64,000 nt of DNA from Leptothoe sp034932105 (GCF_034932105.1 NZ_JAYGIG010000114.1:1-64000), one strand, 5' to 3'. Numbered from the stretch's first letter, positions 34,381 through 43,731 are shown. The notes: generated from the sequence alone by a model not told the origin. Program-made: numbers and translations.

Positions 34381-34938
34381 CTACTGCCGTCGAGTGTAGT
34401 ATGAGACTTCCAAGTCGGCACACCAGCCAGCATTGGTACTCTCATACAGAAAAACTGCATCTACCCGAAAGTAGCGGCCATCGTGGAAAATACAGTCACT
34501 CACTCGGGGAATAATGGGATATACCGCAAACCATAGATAGTCGCGGCTGGGCATGTTGGTATTGGTGGGCATGGGAATTTTGGCCAACACTTGGACCTTG
34601 TAGCCTTTGCCCGTATACCCCACTGATGTAGCAACTGCTGGCGCGGCAGATTGACTGGCTCTTTTTGGGGTGGCAGTGGAGCCTGGTTTTTCCGTTGTCA
34701 GTTTCGATAAGGATTTTGCCGATTTTTTGACTGATTTTGAGGCCGATTGTTTAGGGGTGGTGGCAGTGGTTGGGGCTACTGTTGATGGGTCAGTCAGTTG
34801 TTCCGGTGCATGTAATGACAGCTCCGTTGGCGCCTGACGATGTGGCCTTAGTTCGGGTTCAGAGGCGGGGGAGGGCTTTTTTTTAATTCCCTGCATAAAG
34901 GGATTGCCAATAAACGGATTACCTTGTGAATCAGCCAT
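34381..34938 (-). CDS. Hypothetical protein with disordered Ser/Thr/Lys-rich N-terminal half
   Basis: A 185-residue cytosolic protein. Residues 1-105 are low complexity (Pro, Ser, Thr, Lys, Ala), probably disordered. Residues 106-185 form a compact region with aromatic and Cys residues (for example YLWFAVYPIIPRVSD and GRYFRVDAVFLYES). I do not recognise the family. It ends 36 bp from the convergent exported-protein gene and diverges from the AAA+ ATPase. Confidence 0.65.
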   Translation of the reverse strand: MADSQGNPFIGNPFMQGIKKKPSPASEPELRPHRQAPTELSLHAPEQLTDPSTVAPTTATTPKQSASKSVKKSAKSLSKLTTEKPGSTATPKRASQSAAPAVATSVGYTGKGYKVQVLAKIPMPTNTNMPSRDYLWFAVYPIIPRVSDCIFHDGRYFRVDAVFLYESTNAGWCADLEVSYYTRRQ

Positions 34939-35093
34939 AGTGACCCCCGGACTTTATTGTGGCTAACGTAGCACAGGTTGTTGAATTCCATCGAGAAACC
35001 CAAATTTTCCCATCGGTAGCGAAAAACCGATGCAAAATATAGTCCATGGGCGACTGTTAGCCTTCCTAAGCCTTAACGTAGATATGCTTCAGC

Positions 35094-36509
35094 ATGATTT
35101 ATTCATCAGGTTCGCGTTCAGTCAATCTCACCTATTTGATTTTAGAAGCGCTGAGGATGTCCCCCGCGTCGATTCCCTACTATGTCAGCCAGTTTTTAGC
35201 TGATAGTTTTCCTGGGAAAGTCATTTTAGAGGGGGATAGCTACTACTTCGATCTACGCAAGTATGCCGAGGAAGGACTTTGTACCACCCAGGTCATTACC
35301 CGAGTGGAATTGCCGGTGGGTTATGCGTCCACTGTGCGTGAAACCATGGTCTATAACCATGTCATGACCCTGTGGGATGCCAAAAAACAAAAGCTGCGTT
35401 ATGAGCAAAAGAATTTTTGTTTTGAGGTGCAGTGGCAGAACCATACCCTTATGGTGCTGCAGCTTTCTTGGCCCCAAGGCTATTTTGACGAATGTTCCTA
35501 TTACTGGATTTTGGCGGATACCCAGGCGGTGGCGGATGAGTTTTTTGCCGCTGTATGTCAGTGGAATTGCCAGGTGCGGGAAGAAGTATTGGTGTTTGAA
35601 GGTGGGTTTTGGCAAAAAAATCGTGACCTGTATGCGTCGATTCAAAGTGCCACCCTAGAAAATTTAGTTTTGTCTGGCTCGCTAAAGGAAGACATTTACG
35701 ACGATGCTCAACGGTTCTTTGATTCCCAGCCGTTGTATGCGGAATACAATGTGCCCTGGAAACGGGGGCTGCTATTTATTGGGCCGCCGGGGAATGGCAA
35801 AACCCACATGGTTAAGGCCCTAGTCAATTCCTTGGGGTATCCCTGCTTATATATTAAGAGTTTTAAGACTCGCCAGAGCAGTGATACCGACAACATGCGT
35901 CTGGCCTTTAATCGGGTGCGTGAGGCGGCTCCCTGCATCGTGGTCATTGAGGACCTAGATGCGTTGGTGGATGATGAAAATCGGTCGTTTTTCTTAAATG
36001 AATTAGATGGTTTCGCCCTGAATGATGGGGTATTGATGATTGCGTCGACCAATCACCCAGAGCGGTTGGATATTGCAATTTTGGAGCGGCCTAGCCGATT
36101 TGATCGAAAATATCATTTTGATACGCCTAAGATGCCTGACCGAGCTGCTTATCTGCAGCTGTGGAATCAAAAATTAAAATCGGAAATGCAGCTATCGGCG
36201 GATGATATTGAGCAGATTGCCACCAGTGCCGATGACTTTTCCTATGCCTATCTGAAAGAACTGCTGCTGTCCGCCAGTATGGTGTGGGTGCAGCAGCGAA
36301 CACCGGGCACGATGGCGACGATCATGCTGGAACAGCTGGAGAAGCTAAAAGCTCAGATGGAGAGTCAATCGTCTGAATCCTCGGATGAGGCCTCAGCAAA
36401 GGCCTCATCCGAGGTCGCTGAACCGAATGCCCCTGGTAATGACCCTGTTACTGCTGATACGAATGGAGCAGCGGCTCCTATCCATGGTGAGACTGTAGCG
36501 AAGCCCTAA
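35094..36509 (+). CDS. AAA+ family ATPase
   Basis: A 471-residue protein with a single classic AAA module: Walker A GPPGNGKTH at about 229-237, Walker B CIVVIEDLDAL at about 281-291, sensor-1 ASTNHPE, and an RPSRFDRKYHF second-region-of-homology segment near 330. Residues 1-215 are a family-specific N-terminal domain. The last 60 residues are Ser/Ala/Asn-rich and probably disordered, and are encoded partly by a 15-bp inverted repeat. Such proteins remodel proteins, but the substrate is unknown and no partner gene is adjacent. The ATG at 35094 is the first in-frame Met; a Met at residue 22 is an alternative. Confidence 0.87.
   Translation: MIYSSGSRSVNLTYLILEALRMSPASIPYYVSQFLADSFPGKVILEGDSYYFDLRKYAEEGLCTTQVITRVELPVGYASTVRETMVYNHVMTLWDAKKQKLRYEQKNFCFEVQWQNHTLMVLQLSWPQGYFDECSYYWILADTQAVADEFFAAVCQWNCQVREEVLVFEGGFWQKNRDLYASIQSATLENLVLSGSLKEDIYDDAQRFFDSQPLYAEYNVPWKRGLLFIGPPGNGKTHMVKALVNSLGYPCLYIKSFKTRQSSDTDNMRLAFNRVREAAPCIVVIEDLDALVDDENRSFFLNELDGFALNDGVLMIASTNHPERLDIAILERPSRFDRKYHFDTPKMPDRAAYLQLWNQKLKSEMQLSADDIEQIATSADDFSYAYLKELLLSASMVWVQQRTPGTMATIMLEQLEKLKAQMESQSSESSDEASAKASSEVAEPNAPGNDPVTADTNGAAAPIHGETVAKP
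36379..36414. repeat. 15-bp inverted repeat within the AAA+ gene tail
   Basis: CCTCGGATGAGGCCT (36379-36393) and its exact reverse complement (36400-36414) are separated by 6 nt. It encodes SSDEASAKASSEV in the disordered tail. An mRNA hairpin of this strength inside a coding region is unusual. Confidence 0.85.
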
Positions 36510-36568
36510 ACCTGGGTCTCTGTGTTTTTCTCAGCTTTTGTAGGTCTAAGACCTTAGATCCTATGGCT

Positions 36569-37012
36569 TTAGACCGATGGATGGAGATAGGTGACTAAAG
36601 CCCGCAGACCTAGGTGGTAGCTATGGAGCCCAAAGCCGCAAATTTGACCGATGGCGACGGGGGCGATGTAGGAGTGATGGCGAAAAGCTTCCCGCTGGTG
36701 AATATTACTCAGGTGCACTTCTACTGTGGGGAGGGCGACGGATGCGATCGCATCCCGAATAGCCACACTGGTGTGGGTGTAGGCCCCAGGGTTGATCAAT
36801 ATTCCTTGATGTAACCCAGCCGCAGCCTGGATTACATCAACCAAGTCACCTTCGTGATTTGACTGGTAAAAACTGATGAGAACACATAGCTCCTTAGACA
36901 GCTCAGTCAAGGAGCTATTGATATCATCTAAGGTGTGGTGGCCATAAATTTCAGGCTCACGCTTGCCCAACATGTTCAAGTTGGGACCATGGACCACTAT
37001 AAAACTGTTCAA
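36569..37012 (-). CDS. aroQ: Type II 3-dehydroquinate dehydratase
   Basis: Shikimate-pathway enzyme converting 3-dehydroquinate to 3-dehydroshikimate; small dodecameric type II class. Signature elements: VVHGPNLNMLGKREPEIYG with the catalytic Tyr, FYQSNHEGDLVD, NPGAYTHTSVAIRDA and EVHLSNIHQRE with the catalytic His. The 147-residue length is normal. The only start giving the family N terminus is TTG at 37012: the frame is stopped at 37028-37030 and no ATG precedes the conserved block. No clear Shine-Dalgarno site is visible, so translation may be weak. Confidence 0.93.
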   Translation of the reverse strand: MNSFIVVHGPNLNMLGKREPEIYGHHTLDDINSSLTELSKELCVLISFYQSNHEGDLVDVIQAAAGLHQGILINPGAYTHTSVAIRDAIASVALPTVEVHLSNIHQREAFRHHSYIAPVAIGQICGFGLHSYHLGLRALVTYLHPSV

Positions 37013-37163
37013 TGAGCTACTGAAGAACTACACATTGAATAGTATCAAGGCAGAGCCATCTAAGTCGCATCAATTGAATGCTATTGCACACTCAATAATG
37101 AACTGGCGAATGGAATGGCGATTGATAATGGGTTGAAGGCACAAAAATGCCAACTAGCTGGGG

Positions 37164-37295
37164 TTAACGACGGCGACGGTCGTCAACCGGAATGGGGATT
37201 GCTTCTGGCTCTGGTTGGGGTGAAGGTCCAAGTAACGAGTCTAATACTCGGTTGACCCAGTTCTTCAACTTTTCCAGAATCTTGCCAATATCCAT
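37164..37295 (-). CDS. 43-residue small protein, amphipathic helix plus IPIPV-DDRRRR tail
   Basis: ATG at 37295, TAA at 37164-37166. The predicted protein begins MDIGKILEKLKNWVNRVLD, a regular amphipathic helix, followed by a Pro/Glu-rich linker and an IPIPVDDRRRR terminus. AGGAG lies 11 nt upstream of the ATG. The helix periodicity, clean composition and termination argue for a real small gene; frames read on the other registers here are not protein-like. It could be a membrane-peripheral or protein-binding peptide. It is not in an obvious operon (cinA is 170 bp further upstream on the other side). Function unknown. Confidence 0.6.
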   Translation of the reverse strand: MDIGKILEKLKNWVNRVLDSLLGPSPQPEPEAIPIPVDDRRRR

Positions 37296-37473
37296 GAGCC
37301 AGGCTGCTCCTAATCTCATCTGGTGTAGTTTTGCCTACACCTATTATAGGCTCCACAATTATCAAATCAACTAGAAGTGAATTTCAGTTAACTTTTTTTT
37401 GGGAGTATTCACCATAATAACGAATTGTCAGAAATGATCAAGCTCGGGGAATTCCCCTAGGGGCTGCTGTGAT

Positions 37474-38730
37474 CTAAGTATTATCCAGTAAAGCCCGGCG
37501 GAGGATATCTAACGCCGTATTACGGCTCATTAAGCGAATCCAGTCCCGATCCTTTTGGCGACCAAAGCGGCATTCCATATGGCGGGTTTCTGAGCCATGG
37601 GCAATGCCGATGTATACCAAACCCACGGGTTTTTCGGGGCTACCACCGCCAGGCCCTGCAATGCCTGTAATGCTAAGGCCCCAGTCGGTGCCCAGTTGAG
37701 TGCAAACTCCAGCGGCCATTTGTTTGGCCACGGCGGCGCTGACGGCCCCCTGCTGGGCCAACGTGTCAGCAGAAACACCCAGCAACCGTTCTTTGATGCC
37801 ATTGTCATAGGAAATAATCCCCCCCATAAAATAGGCGGAACTGCCTGGGACTGCGGTGATCATGGCCCCTAACCCTCCCCCCGTGCAGGACTCAGCTACA
37901 GCTAGGGTTGCTTTGTGCTGGAGCAATAGTCGCCCCACGGCGTCCCCCAGGGTATCCTCGTCTTCTCCAAAGCAGTCGATGCCGCCGATGGCTTTGAGTT
38001 CAATGGCGACGGGCTCAATCAGTTGCTGGGCTGCCTCGAGGGAATCGGCTTGGGCGGAAATACGTAGCTTTACTGCACCGTCGCTAGCATAGGGGGCTAC
38101 GGTGGGATTTTCCAGCTTTAGCCATTGCTCCACTTTGGTGGCCAGACCCGACTCGCTGGTGCCCCAAAACTTGAGGGTGCGGCTGTGGATGATGCTGTTA
38201 CTCCACCCTTGGTGTTTGAGATAGGGGATGGCGGTGGTTTGCCACATGGGATAAAGCTCCCGTGGTACCCCTGGAAAGGTCATGAGGTGGAGGCCTGGGC
38301 GAGGTTGCCAGAGGATGCCAGGGGCTGTGCCTTGGGGGTTGGCCAATACCTCCGCTCCTTGGGGTAGCAGGGCCTGTTTGCGATCGCTAGTCCCCAAGGC
38401 CCGATTGCGCTGGGCCAGCTTGGCCGTAATATCCGCCAGGACCGCTGCATTTTCCACCAGGGGCACCCCAAAAAAATCAGCGATGGTGGCGGTGGTCAAG
38501 TCGTCGGGGGTGGGACCCAGCCCCCCGGTAAAAATAATGAGTCGGGACCGTTCGCAGGCAATGGCAATGGCCCGGGCTAAACGCAGGGGATTATCCCCGA
38601 CCACAGTTTGGTAGTGATGGGTAATACCGAGTAGGGCTAGTTGCTGGGCCAGGTATTGGGCATTGCTGTTGAGAATGTCCCCCAGGAGTAGCTCCGTACC
38701 CACACATATAATTTCTGCACTGCCGGTCAT
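37474..38730 (-). CDS. cinA: CinA-family protein (competence/damage-inducible; NMN amidohydrolase type)
   Basis: A 418-residue two-domain protein. The N-terminal MoaB/COG1058 domain (about 1-170; AEIICVGTELLLGDILNSN opening and FTGGLGPTPDDLTT) is an ADP-ribose/CoA pyrophosphatase-type domain. The C-terminal domain (about 255-418; VAESCTGGGLGAMITAVPGSS in two parts) is of the PncC type that deamidates NMN, recycling NAD. Cyanobacterial CinA is full length, as here. The ATG at 38730 starts the conserved block directly. It is monocistronic. Confidence 0.95.
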   Translation of the reverse strand: MTGSAEIICVGTELLLGDILNSNAQYLAQQLALLGITHHYQTVVGDNPLRLARAIAIACERSRLIIFTGGLGPTPDDLTTATIADFFGVPLVENAAVLADITAKLAQRNRALGTSDRKQALLPQGAEVLANPQGTAPGILWQPRPGLHLMTFPGVPRELYPMWQTTAIPYLKHQGWSNSIIHSRTLKFWGTSESGLATKVEQWLKLENPTVAPYASDGAVKLRISAQADSLEAAQQLIEPVAIELKAIGGIDCFGEDEDTLGDAVGRLLLQHKATLAVAESCTGGGLGAMITAVPGSSAYFMGGIISYDNGIKERLLGVSADTLAQQGAVSAAVAKQMAAGVCTQLGTDWGLSITGIAGPGGGSPEKPVGLVYIGIAHGSETRHMECRFGRQKDRDWIRLMSRNTALDILRRALLDNT

Positions 38731-38944
38731 GATGGTTGGATGGGAAGGGTTGATGGGTGGGATAAGGAATTAATCAGCTCCATGGGCCGCCCTATGGGCA
38801 AGGTATTTAGGGTGAAAATCCCTGGGTGGCTTGATGGTAAAGCATTTCTCGGCGATTTGATCTGATACTTATGCCAGCGGGTGGGGCTGATTTAGGGGGC
38901 GGGGCTGATCCAAACTATGATTTCATCTGTAAGGATTGCGGTAT

Positions 38945-40504
38945 ATGGCATTGGAGCATAGGTCCCCGAGGGCGATGATGGCTTGGCCCAGGTGGGTGGT
39001 GGGTCTTTTGCTAGGCTCTTGGGGGCTGCGGCTACTGATTGCTTGGTTACTGCCGCCGGGGTTTGATGAAGCTTACTACTTTCTCTACACCCAGCATTGG
39101 GATTGGAGCTATTTTGACCATCCGGTGATGGTGGCGTTGACCACGGCCCTGGGGCCTGGGCTAACGGGCTATGTTTCTCCCCTAACGTTGCGGTTAGGGG
39201 CGTTGGGGCTCTATGGACTGAGTACGGTGTTGCTCTATGGCAGCGGTCGGCGTCTGTTTGGTCCTGCTGTGGGCATGGGGGCGGTGGTCATCGCATCCCT
39301 ATGTCCCCTATTTATTTTTAGCTTTGGTTTGCTGGCAGCCCCCGATAACGCCCTGATTTTTTGGTGGTCGGCGACGATGTATGTGGCGGTGTTGGAGTTT
39401 TTCCCCACGGGGCAATCCTATCGACCCACGGCTAAGATTGCCCTGTTGGGCCTCCTGTTGGGTCTGGCCTGTCTGAGCAAGTACCACGGTTTTGTACTGG
39501 GGCTAAGCTTGGTGGGTTTTTGCCTCACCAGCCCTCAGCATCGGCGGGCAATCCTATCTCCATGGACCGGGGCTGCCCTGGGTCTTTTTGCCCTTACCTT
39601 GACGCCCCTGGTGTACTGGAATGTTCACCATGATTGGCTGTCCTTCGGCTTCCACCTATCTTCTCGCTTTGATGGGGGTGCTGGCCCCTCTGGGTTTAAT
39701 CTGTTGACCATGGTGGGGGTGTGGCTGGTGGGGGTGGCCTATCTGTTTCCATCTCTGGGCTTTCCCCTGTGGTGGGCTATCGGTCGCAGTCTGGGGCAGT
39801 GGCGCGACCTGCGGCAGCGGTTTGTGCTGTGGCTAGGTCTGCCCATTGCCCTGGGGTTTACCCTGTTGGGGGGCGTTGCCCACATTTATCCGGCCTGGCC
39901 GGCCCCAGGGTTATGGAGTTTGAGTTTGTTGCTGGCGCTGATGGTGGCCCGTTGGTCGCCCTCTGCGGTGAGGCGGTGGCTCTGGGGCAGTGCCCTGGCG
40001 ATGGCCATCCTGCTGCTGTGTGCCCTCAGCCATGTGGCACTGGGCACCTTGCAGCGGCCGGGGGGCCTAGTGGAACTCATGCCCCTGGAGACGGACCCGA
40101 CCACCAGCTTGATTGATGTGGTGCAGCTGCGGCGACGATTGCAGGAAGGGGACGGGGCGGATGCGATCGCATCCGCCGATTTTCTAGTCACCAATGAGTT
40201 CTGGCTTAGTGGATACGTAGATATGGCCGTCAGCCCCCTCACCCCAGTCCCCGTTATGGCATTCACCCAAGATCCACGGGGTCATGCTGTGTGGTTTAAC
40301 CCAGCTGACTGGGTGGGCCGTTCAGGGCTATTCATCACCATTGCCGATTATGACCAAACTGAAATTCGAGTCACCTATGCCCCTTACTTTGAACGGTTTG
40401 ATTTGCTAGAGTCCCTCGAAACTCAGCGGGCCGGGGCTGTCACAGAAACCTTTTACCTCTATGACACAGGCAAATTGATCACACCCTACGCCTACCCCTA
40501 CTAG
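38945..40504 (+). CDS. GT39-type (PMT/ArnT-like) membrane glycosyltransferase
   Basis: Polytopic membrane enzyme that transfers sugars from polyprenyl-phosphate donors to lipid or protein acceptors. About ten hydrophobic helices lie in the first 360 residues. The catalytic Asp-Glu pair is in PPGFDEAYYF (41-42), and WSYFDHPVM follows in the first external loop, a family hallmark. The C-terminal 150 residues form a soluble domain. I chose ATG 38945, which has AAGGA nine nt upstream (38931-38935), over the in-frame TTG at 38936. The WecA-type gene, which makes polyprenyl-linked sugar, is its convergent neighbour. Confidence 0.88.
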   Translation: MALEHRSPRAMMAWPRWVVGLLLGSWGLRLLIAWLLPPGFDEAYYFLYTQHWDWSYFDHPVMVALTTALGPGLTGYVSPLTLRLGALGLYGLSTVLLYGSGRRLFGPAVGMGAVVIASLCPLFIFSFGLLAAPDNALIFWWSATMYVAVLEFFPTGQSYRPTAKIALLGLLLGLACLSKYHGFVLGLSLVGFCLTSPQHRRAILSPWTGAALGLFALTLTPLVYWNVHHDWLSFGFHLSSRFDGGAGPSGFNLLTMVGVWLVGVAYLFPSLGFPLWWAIGRSLGQWRDLRQRFVLWLGLPIALGFTLLGGVAHIYPAWPAPGLWSLSLLLALMVARWSPSAVRRWLWGSALAMAILLLCALSHVALGTLQRPGGLVELMPLETDPTTSLIDVVQLRRRLQEGDGADAIASADFLVTNEFWLSGYVDMAVSPLTPVPVMAFTQDPRGHAVWFNPADWVGRSGLFITIADYDQTEIRVTYAPYFERFDLLESLETQRAGAVTETFYLYDTGKLITPYAYPY

Positions 40505-40531
40505 ATATAGCTTTGCGCCCATAGTTCACAC

Positions 40532-40576
40532 CATGGATGGCCGGGATAGGTACCAGACCTATCCCGGCCATCCATG
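40532..40576. terminator. Long perfect hairpin between convergent GT39 and WecA-type genes
   Basis: A 20-bp perfect stem (arms 40532-40551 and 40557-40576, core GGCCGGGATAGGT) closes a 5-nt loop. It sits 28 bp after the GT39 stop and 33 bp before the WecA-type stop. T-richness after the stem is weak (AAATTTT at 40581-40587). Its likely use is as a bidirectional transcription end. Confidence 0.75.
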
Positions 40577-40609
40577 ACTAAATTTTCTGGAGTCCAGGGC
40601 AATGCCCAT

Positions 40610-41695
40610 TCATGGCCATTCCTGCGGATCTGTACATCTAGCATGATGCCTGGCTCGCCAGCCGGTATAACTCAACAGGGCCGTTGAGCCAAGGGCATAG
40701 ATAATGCCACTGGGCATGCCTGAAAAGGCTAAGGCCAGACTACCTACCCACAGGGTTAAGGCATAGATAAACAACACCGTAAAACGATGGGACAGACCGG
40801 CATTTAACAGCCGATGGTGCAGATGACGCTTATCCGCCACAAAGGGCGATAGACCCCGCCGTAGACGTGCCAAAATGACCGCCGACATGTCCAAAATGGG
40901 GACCGCTAAGATCAGCAGGTAAGGCAAAAACACAGCCGCCGTCGTCACCCCCTTGACCAGGCCAATGATGCCCACACCGGCCAGGGTGAAGCCCATATAA
41001 TAGGCTCCTCCATCCCCCATGAAAATCTGGGCCGGGTTGAAATTATATTTCAAGAAACTCAGCGCTCCGCCCGCCAAGGCCGCCGCAATAATCGCCGCCG
41101 CTGGCTGTTGCATAAACAGGGCCACCAACATCATGACAATGGCGGCAATGCCTGAAACTCCTGCTGCTAAACCATCTAGGCCATCAATCCAATTAATGGC
41201 ATTGGCCATACCCACAAGCCATACCACGGTCACTGGCAAGCTGACCCAGTCAGCGAGTTGCACAATGCCGATACCTGGAACAGACACAAAACCAATGTCT
41301 ACGCCGACATGCCAGGTGATCGCTGCCACAGCCGCCTGCATCAATAGACGACTAATGGCAGAGAGGCCAAACAGGTCATCCAACAGACCAATTAGGAAAA
41401 ATGCTAAGCCTCCTAGGGTAACCCCCCAGATTTCCGCTTCCGGTTCATTCATCAGCTGCTGGCCTTGGGCATCCATAAACCCACCCGTATTCCAGACTAC
41501 TAATAGGGCGACTACCGTACCCAGAAAAATTGATACGCCCCCCAATCTAACCATGGGGACTTTATGGACTTTACGCCTCCCAGGCATATCAACTCGACCA
41601 CTGTGTAATCCAATCCTTTTGATAATTGGCGTGGTTACCAGCACCACAGCGGCTGACAGGGTAAAAGCCAGGAGGGGATATATCTGAAACGGCAT
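40610..41695 (-). CDS. Polyprenyl-phosphate N-acetylglucosaminyl-1-phosphate transferase (WecA/TagO type)
   Basis: MraY-superfamily membrane enzyme that loads a sugar-1-phosphate on undecaprenyl phosphate, starting O-antigen, teichoic-like or exopolysaccharide synthesis. Ten or so hydrophobic helices. Family motifs: DDLFGL (DDxxD-type loop), NAINWIDGLDGLAAG (nucleophile region), FMGDGGAYYMG and the WecA-specific HLHHRLL. The 361-residue length is normal. The sugar nucleotide cannot be told from sequence. An A+T-rich spacer of about 330 bp separates it from glyA upstream. Confidence 0.92.
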   Translation of the reverse strand: MPFQIYPLLAFTLSAAVVLVTTPIIKRIGLHSGRVDMPGRRKVHKVPMVRLGGVSIFLGTVVALLVVWNTGGFMDAQGQQLMNEPEAEIWGVTLGGLAFFLIGLLDDLFGLSAISRLLMQAAVAAITWHVGVDIGFVSVPGIGIVQLADWVSLPVTVVWLVGMANAINWIDGLDGLAAGVSGIAAIVMMLVALFMQQPAAAIIAAALAGGALSFLKYNFNPAQIFMGDGGAYYMGFTLAGVGIIGLVKGVTTAAVFLPYLLILAVPILDMSAVILARLRRGLSPFVADKRHLHHRLLNAGLSHRFTVLFIYALTLWVGSLALAFSGMPSGIIYALGSTALLSYTGWRARHHARCTDPQEWP

Positions 41696-42027
41696 AGTGG
41701 AAGAGAATGAGGAAGACAGCGCAAGCTATGGACTCAACACAGAGGGTTGGCAACACATACATAGTCACCGTCACCCTACCAGGTTTTTTAAAACTTTCAA
41801 GCCGATGATTATCAGGTTCAAAATACTGTTGTCGGTCTATGGGGGAATTTAACTAGGAATATCAATATTTACAGATATTTACAGATGTATTTTGTGGATG
41901 TCTAACGCGTCATGGGCCGTTGACTTGTGGACCTACTGAGGCCATATTGACGGTGAACTAACTGACCAAACTAGTTAACTATGTGTTCGGACAGTTAGCT
42001 CATACCTGGACATACCTAAGACCGACT
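41696..42027. other. Spacer between glyA stop and the WecA-type gene start
   Basis: About 330 bp without a supported gene. ATATTTACAG is directly repeated at 41865-41874 and 41875-41884. The promoter of the WecA-type gene should lie here. Confidence 0.5.
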
Positions 42028-43308
42028 TTAGGCTAGGACGGCCGTTGCCGGATGGAGGTGGGGATAAAGGGGAAAGCGATCGCAAAGGTTGGCAACGCGA
42101 TTTCTGCAATCGGTTTCAACTGTACTATCCTCAGGAGATAGTAGCCGATCCGCAATAATGTTGGCGATCTCCTCGAACTCTTTAACTCCTAGCCCACGGG
42201 TGGTCATTGCCGGTGAACCCAAGCGCAGACCACTGGTGACAAAGGGAGATTCCGGGTCAAAGGGCACCGTATTTTTATTCGCAGTGATATTGACCATACT
42301 GACTAGGGCGTCGGCCCGTTTGCCAGTCATGCCAACGGAGCGTAAATCTACTAGCACCAAGTGGTTGTCGGTACCGTTGGAGACAACCTTGATATTCCTG
42401 GCCTGTAGCTGAGCCGCAAGGGCTTGAGCATTGGCGATGACGCTGGCGCAATAGGTCTTGAACTCGGGTTGAAGGGCCTCGCCAAAGGCAACCGCCTTGG
42501 CCGCTATGACATGTTCTAGGGGCCCCCCCTGACTACCCGGAAAAACCGCTTTATCAAACTTTTGCCCTAGGTCCGGATCACTGGTCATAATCAACCCACC
42601 CCGGGGACCCCGCAATGTCTTATGGGTGGTGGTGGTGACCACATGACAATGGGGAATGGGATTGGGATGATGCCCCGTGGCCACTAACCCGGCAATATGG
42701 GCGATATCGGCCATGAGATAAGCACCTACCTCATCGGCAATGGCTCGAAACTTGTCAAAGTGAATCGTGCGAGGGTAAGCGGAATAGCCACAGATCAGCA
42801 TTTTGGGACGATGCTGCAGAGCGATTTCACGGATGGCTTCATAATCCAGCTGCTCACTGGCCTCTTGGACCCCGTACTGGACCACATTAAACCATTTGCC
42901 TGAAACGTTCACTGGGGAGCCGTGGGTTAAATGACCCCCATGGGACAGATCCATGCCCATGATCGTGTCGCCCGGCTGCAGTAGGGCTAAAAAGACGGCA
43001 AAGTTTGCCTGGGCTCCGGAGTGGGGTTGCACATTGGCATGGGCTGCACCAAACAGCTGCTTGATTCTTTCAATCGCTAGGGCTTCTGCTTGATCAACAA
43101 ATTTGCAGCCACCGTAGTACCGCTTGCTAGGCAGGCCCTCTGCATATTTGTTCGTTAGGACAGACCCTTGGGCGGCCATGACCGCAGGCGATGTAAAGTT
43201 CTCACTGGCAATCAGTTCTAAGTGGTCCTGTTGACGCTGCCGCTCAAGCTCAATGATGGCAGCAATGTCTGGATCAGTTTGGCTCAAAAAATCAAAATTA
43301 GTGGTCAT
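42028..43308 (-). CDS. glyA: Serine hydroxymethyltransferase
   Basis: PLP enzyme that interconverts serine and glycine with tetrahydrofolate, supplying one-carbon units and working with photorespiration. The PLP Lys lies in VVTTTTHKTLRGPRGG; other family blocks are ELIASENFTSPAVM, YAEGLPSKRYYGG and MGMDLSHGGHLTHGS. The 426-residue length is normal. I chose ATG 43308 (MTTNFDFLSQTDP), matching family N termini, over the in-frame ATG at 43338. Confidence 0.97.
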   Translation of the reverse strand: MTTNFDFLSQTDPDIAAIIELERQRQQDHLELIASENFTSPAVMAAQGSVLTNKYAEGLPSKRYYGGCKFVDQAEALAIERIKQLFGAAHANVQPHSGAQANFAVFLALLQPGDTIMGMDLSHGGHLTHGSPVNVSGKWFNVVQYGVQEASEQLDYEAIREIALQHRPKMLICGYSAYPRTIHFDKFRAIADEVGAYLMADIAHIAGLVATGHHPNPIPHCHVVTTTTHKTLRGPRGGLIMTSDPDLGQKFDKAVFPGSQGGPLEHVIAAKAVAFGEALQPEFKTYCASVIANAQALAAQLQARNIKVVSNGTDNHLVLVDLRSVGMTGKRADALVSMVNITANKNTVPFDPESPFVTSGLRLGSPAMTTRGLGVKEFEEIANIIADRLLSPEDSTVETDCRNRVANLCDRFPLYPHLHPATAVLA

Positions 43309-43731
43309 GGGGATGGATGCTCTAGGTTGAATGAACATAGCTGAACAAAGAGCTAGGAGCGGGAGGTTCTGGAATTCCTTCGACGTTTCACCAGCAAACT
43401 ATGTTTCACCAGCAAACTATAGTACCGTGCTGCTAAGGAAGGTTGCTAACCCATCATTGATCGCCTATGGCCATGGCGGTTTCAAGTAACAGCTGTCAAT
43501 TAAAACCTGATTAGGTAAATGTTATTTTTCTGTATCAGAATGTAACGCTTGAAAATCTATAATGGGTCAATAGATTGGAATATGGGAGTAATCATTGCTC
43601 TGATGAGGTGCTAGTGAACACCTAATGTGTTTGTAAGGTGAATTTGATTTGTCATATTGTGGTGGCAAATTTAGCTATTGCTTTTCAACTCACCGCTAGA
43701 CCATGACGCTTTTCGTTGAATAAGGACATCC
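43309..43731. promoter_or_regulatory. Divergent glyA/crtB promoter region with an 18-bp tandem duplication
   Basis: The 18-bp unit GTTTCACCAGCAAACTAT is exactly duplicated at 43385-43402 and 43403-43420. The rest is A+T-rich with no gene. Near crtB a Shine-Dalgarno-like AAGGA precedes the ATG by 5 nt. Confidence 0.6.
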
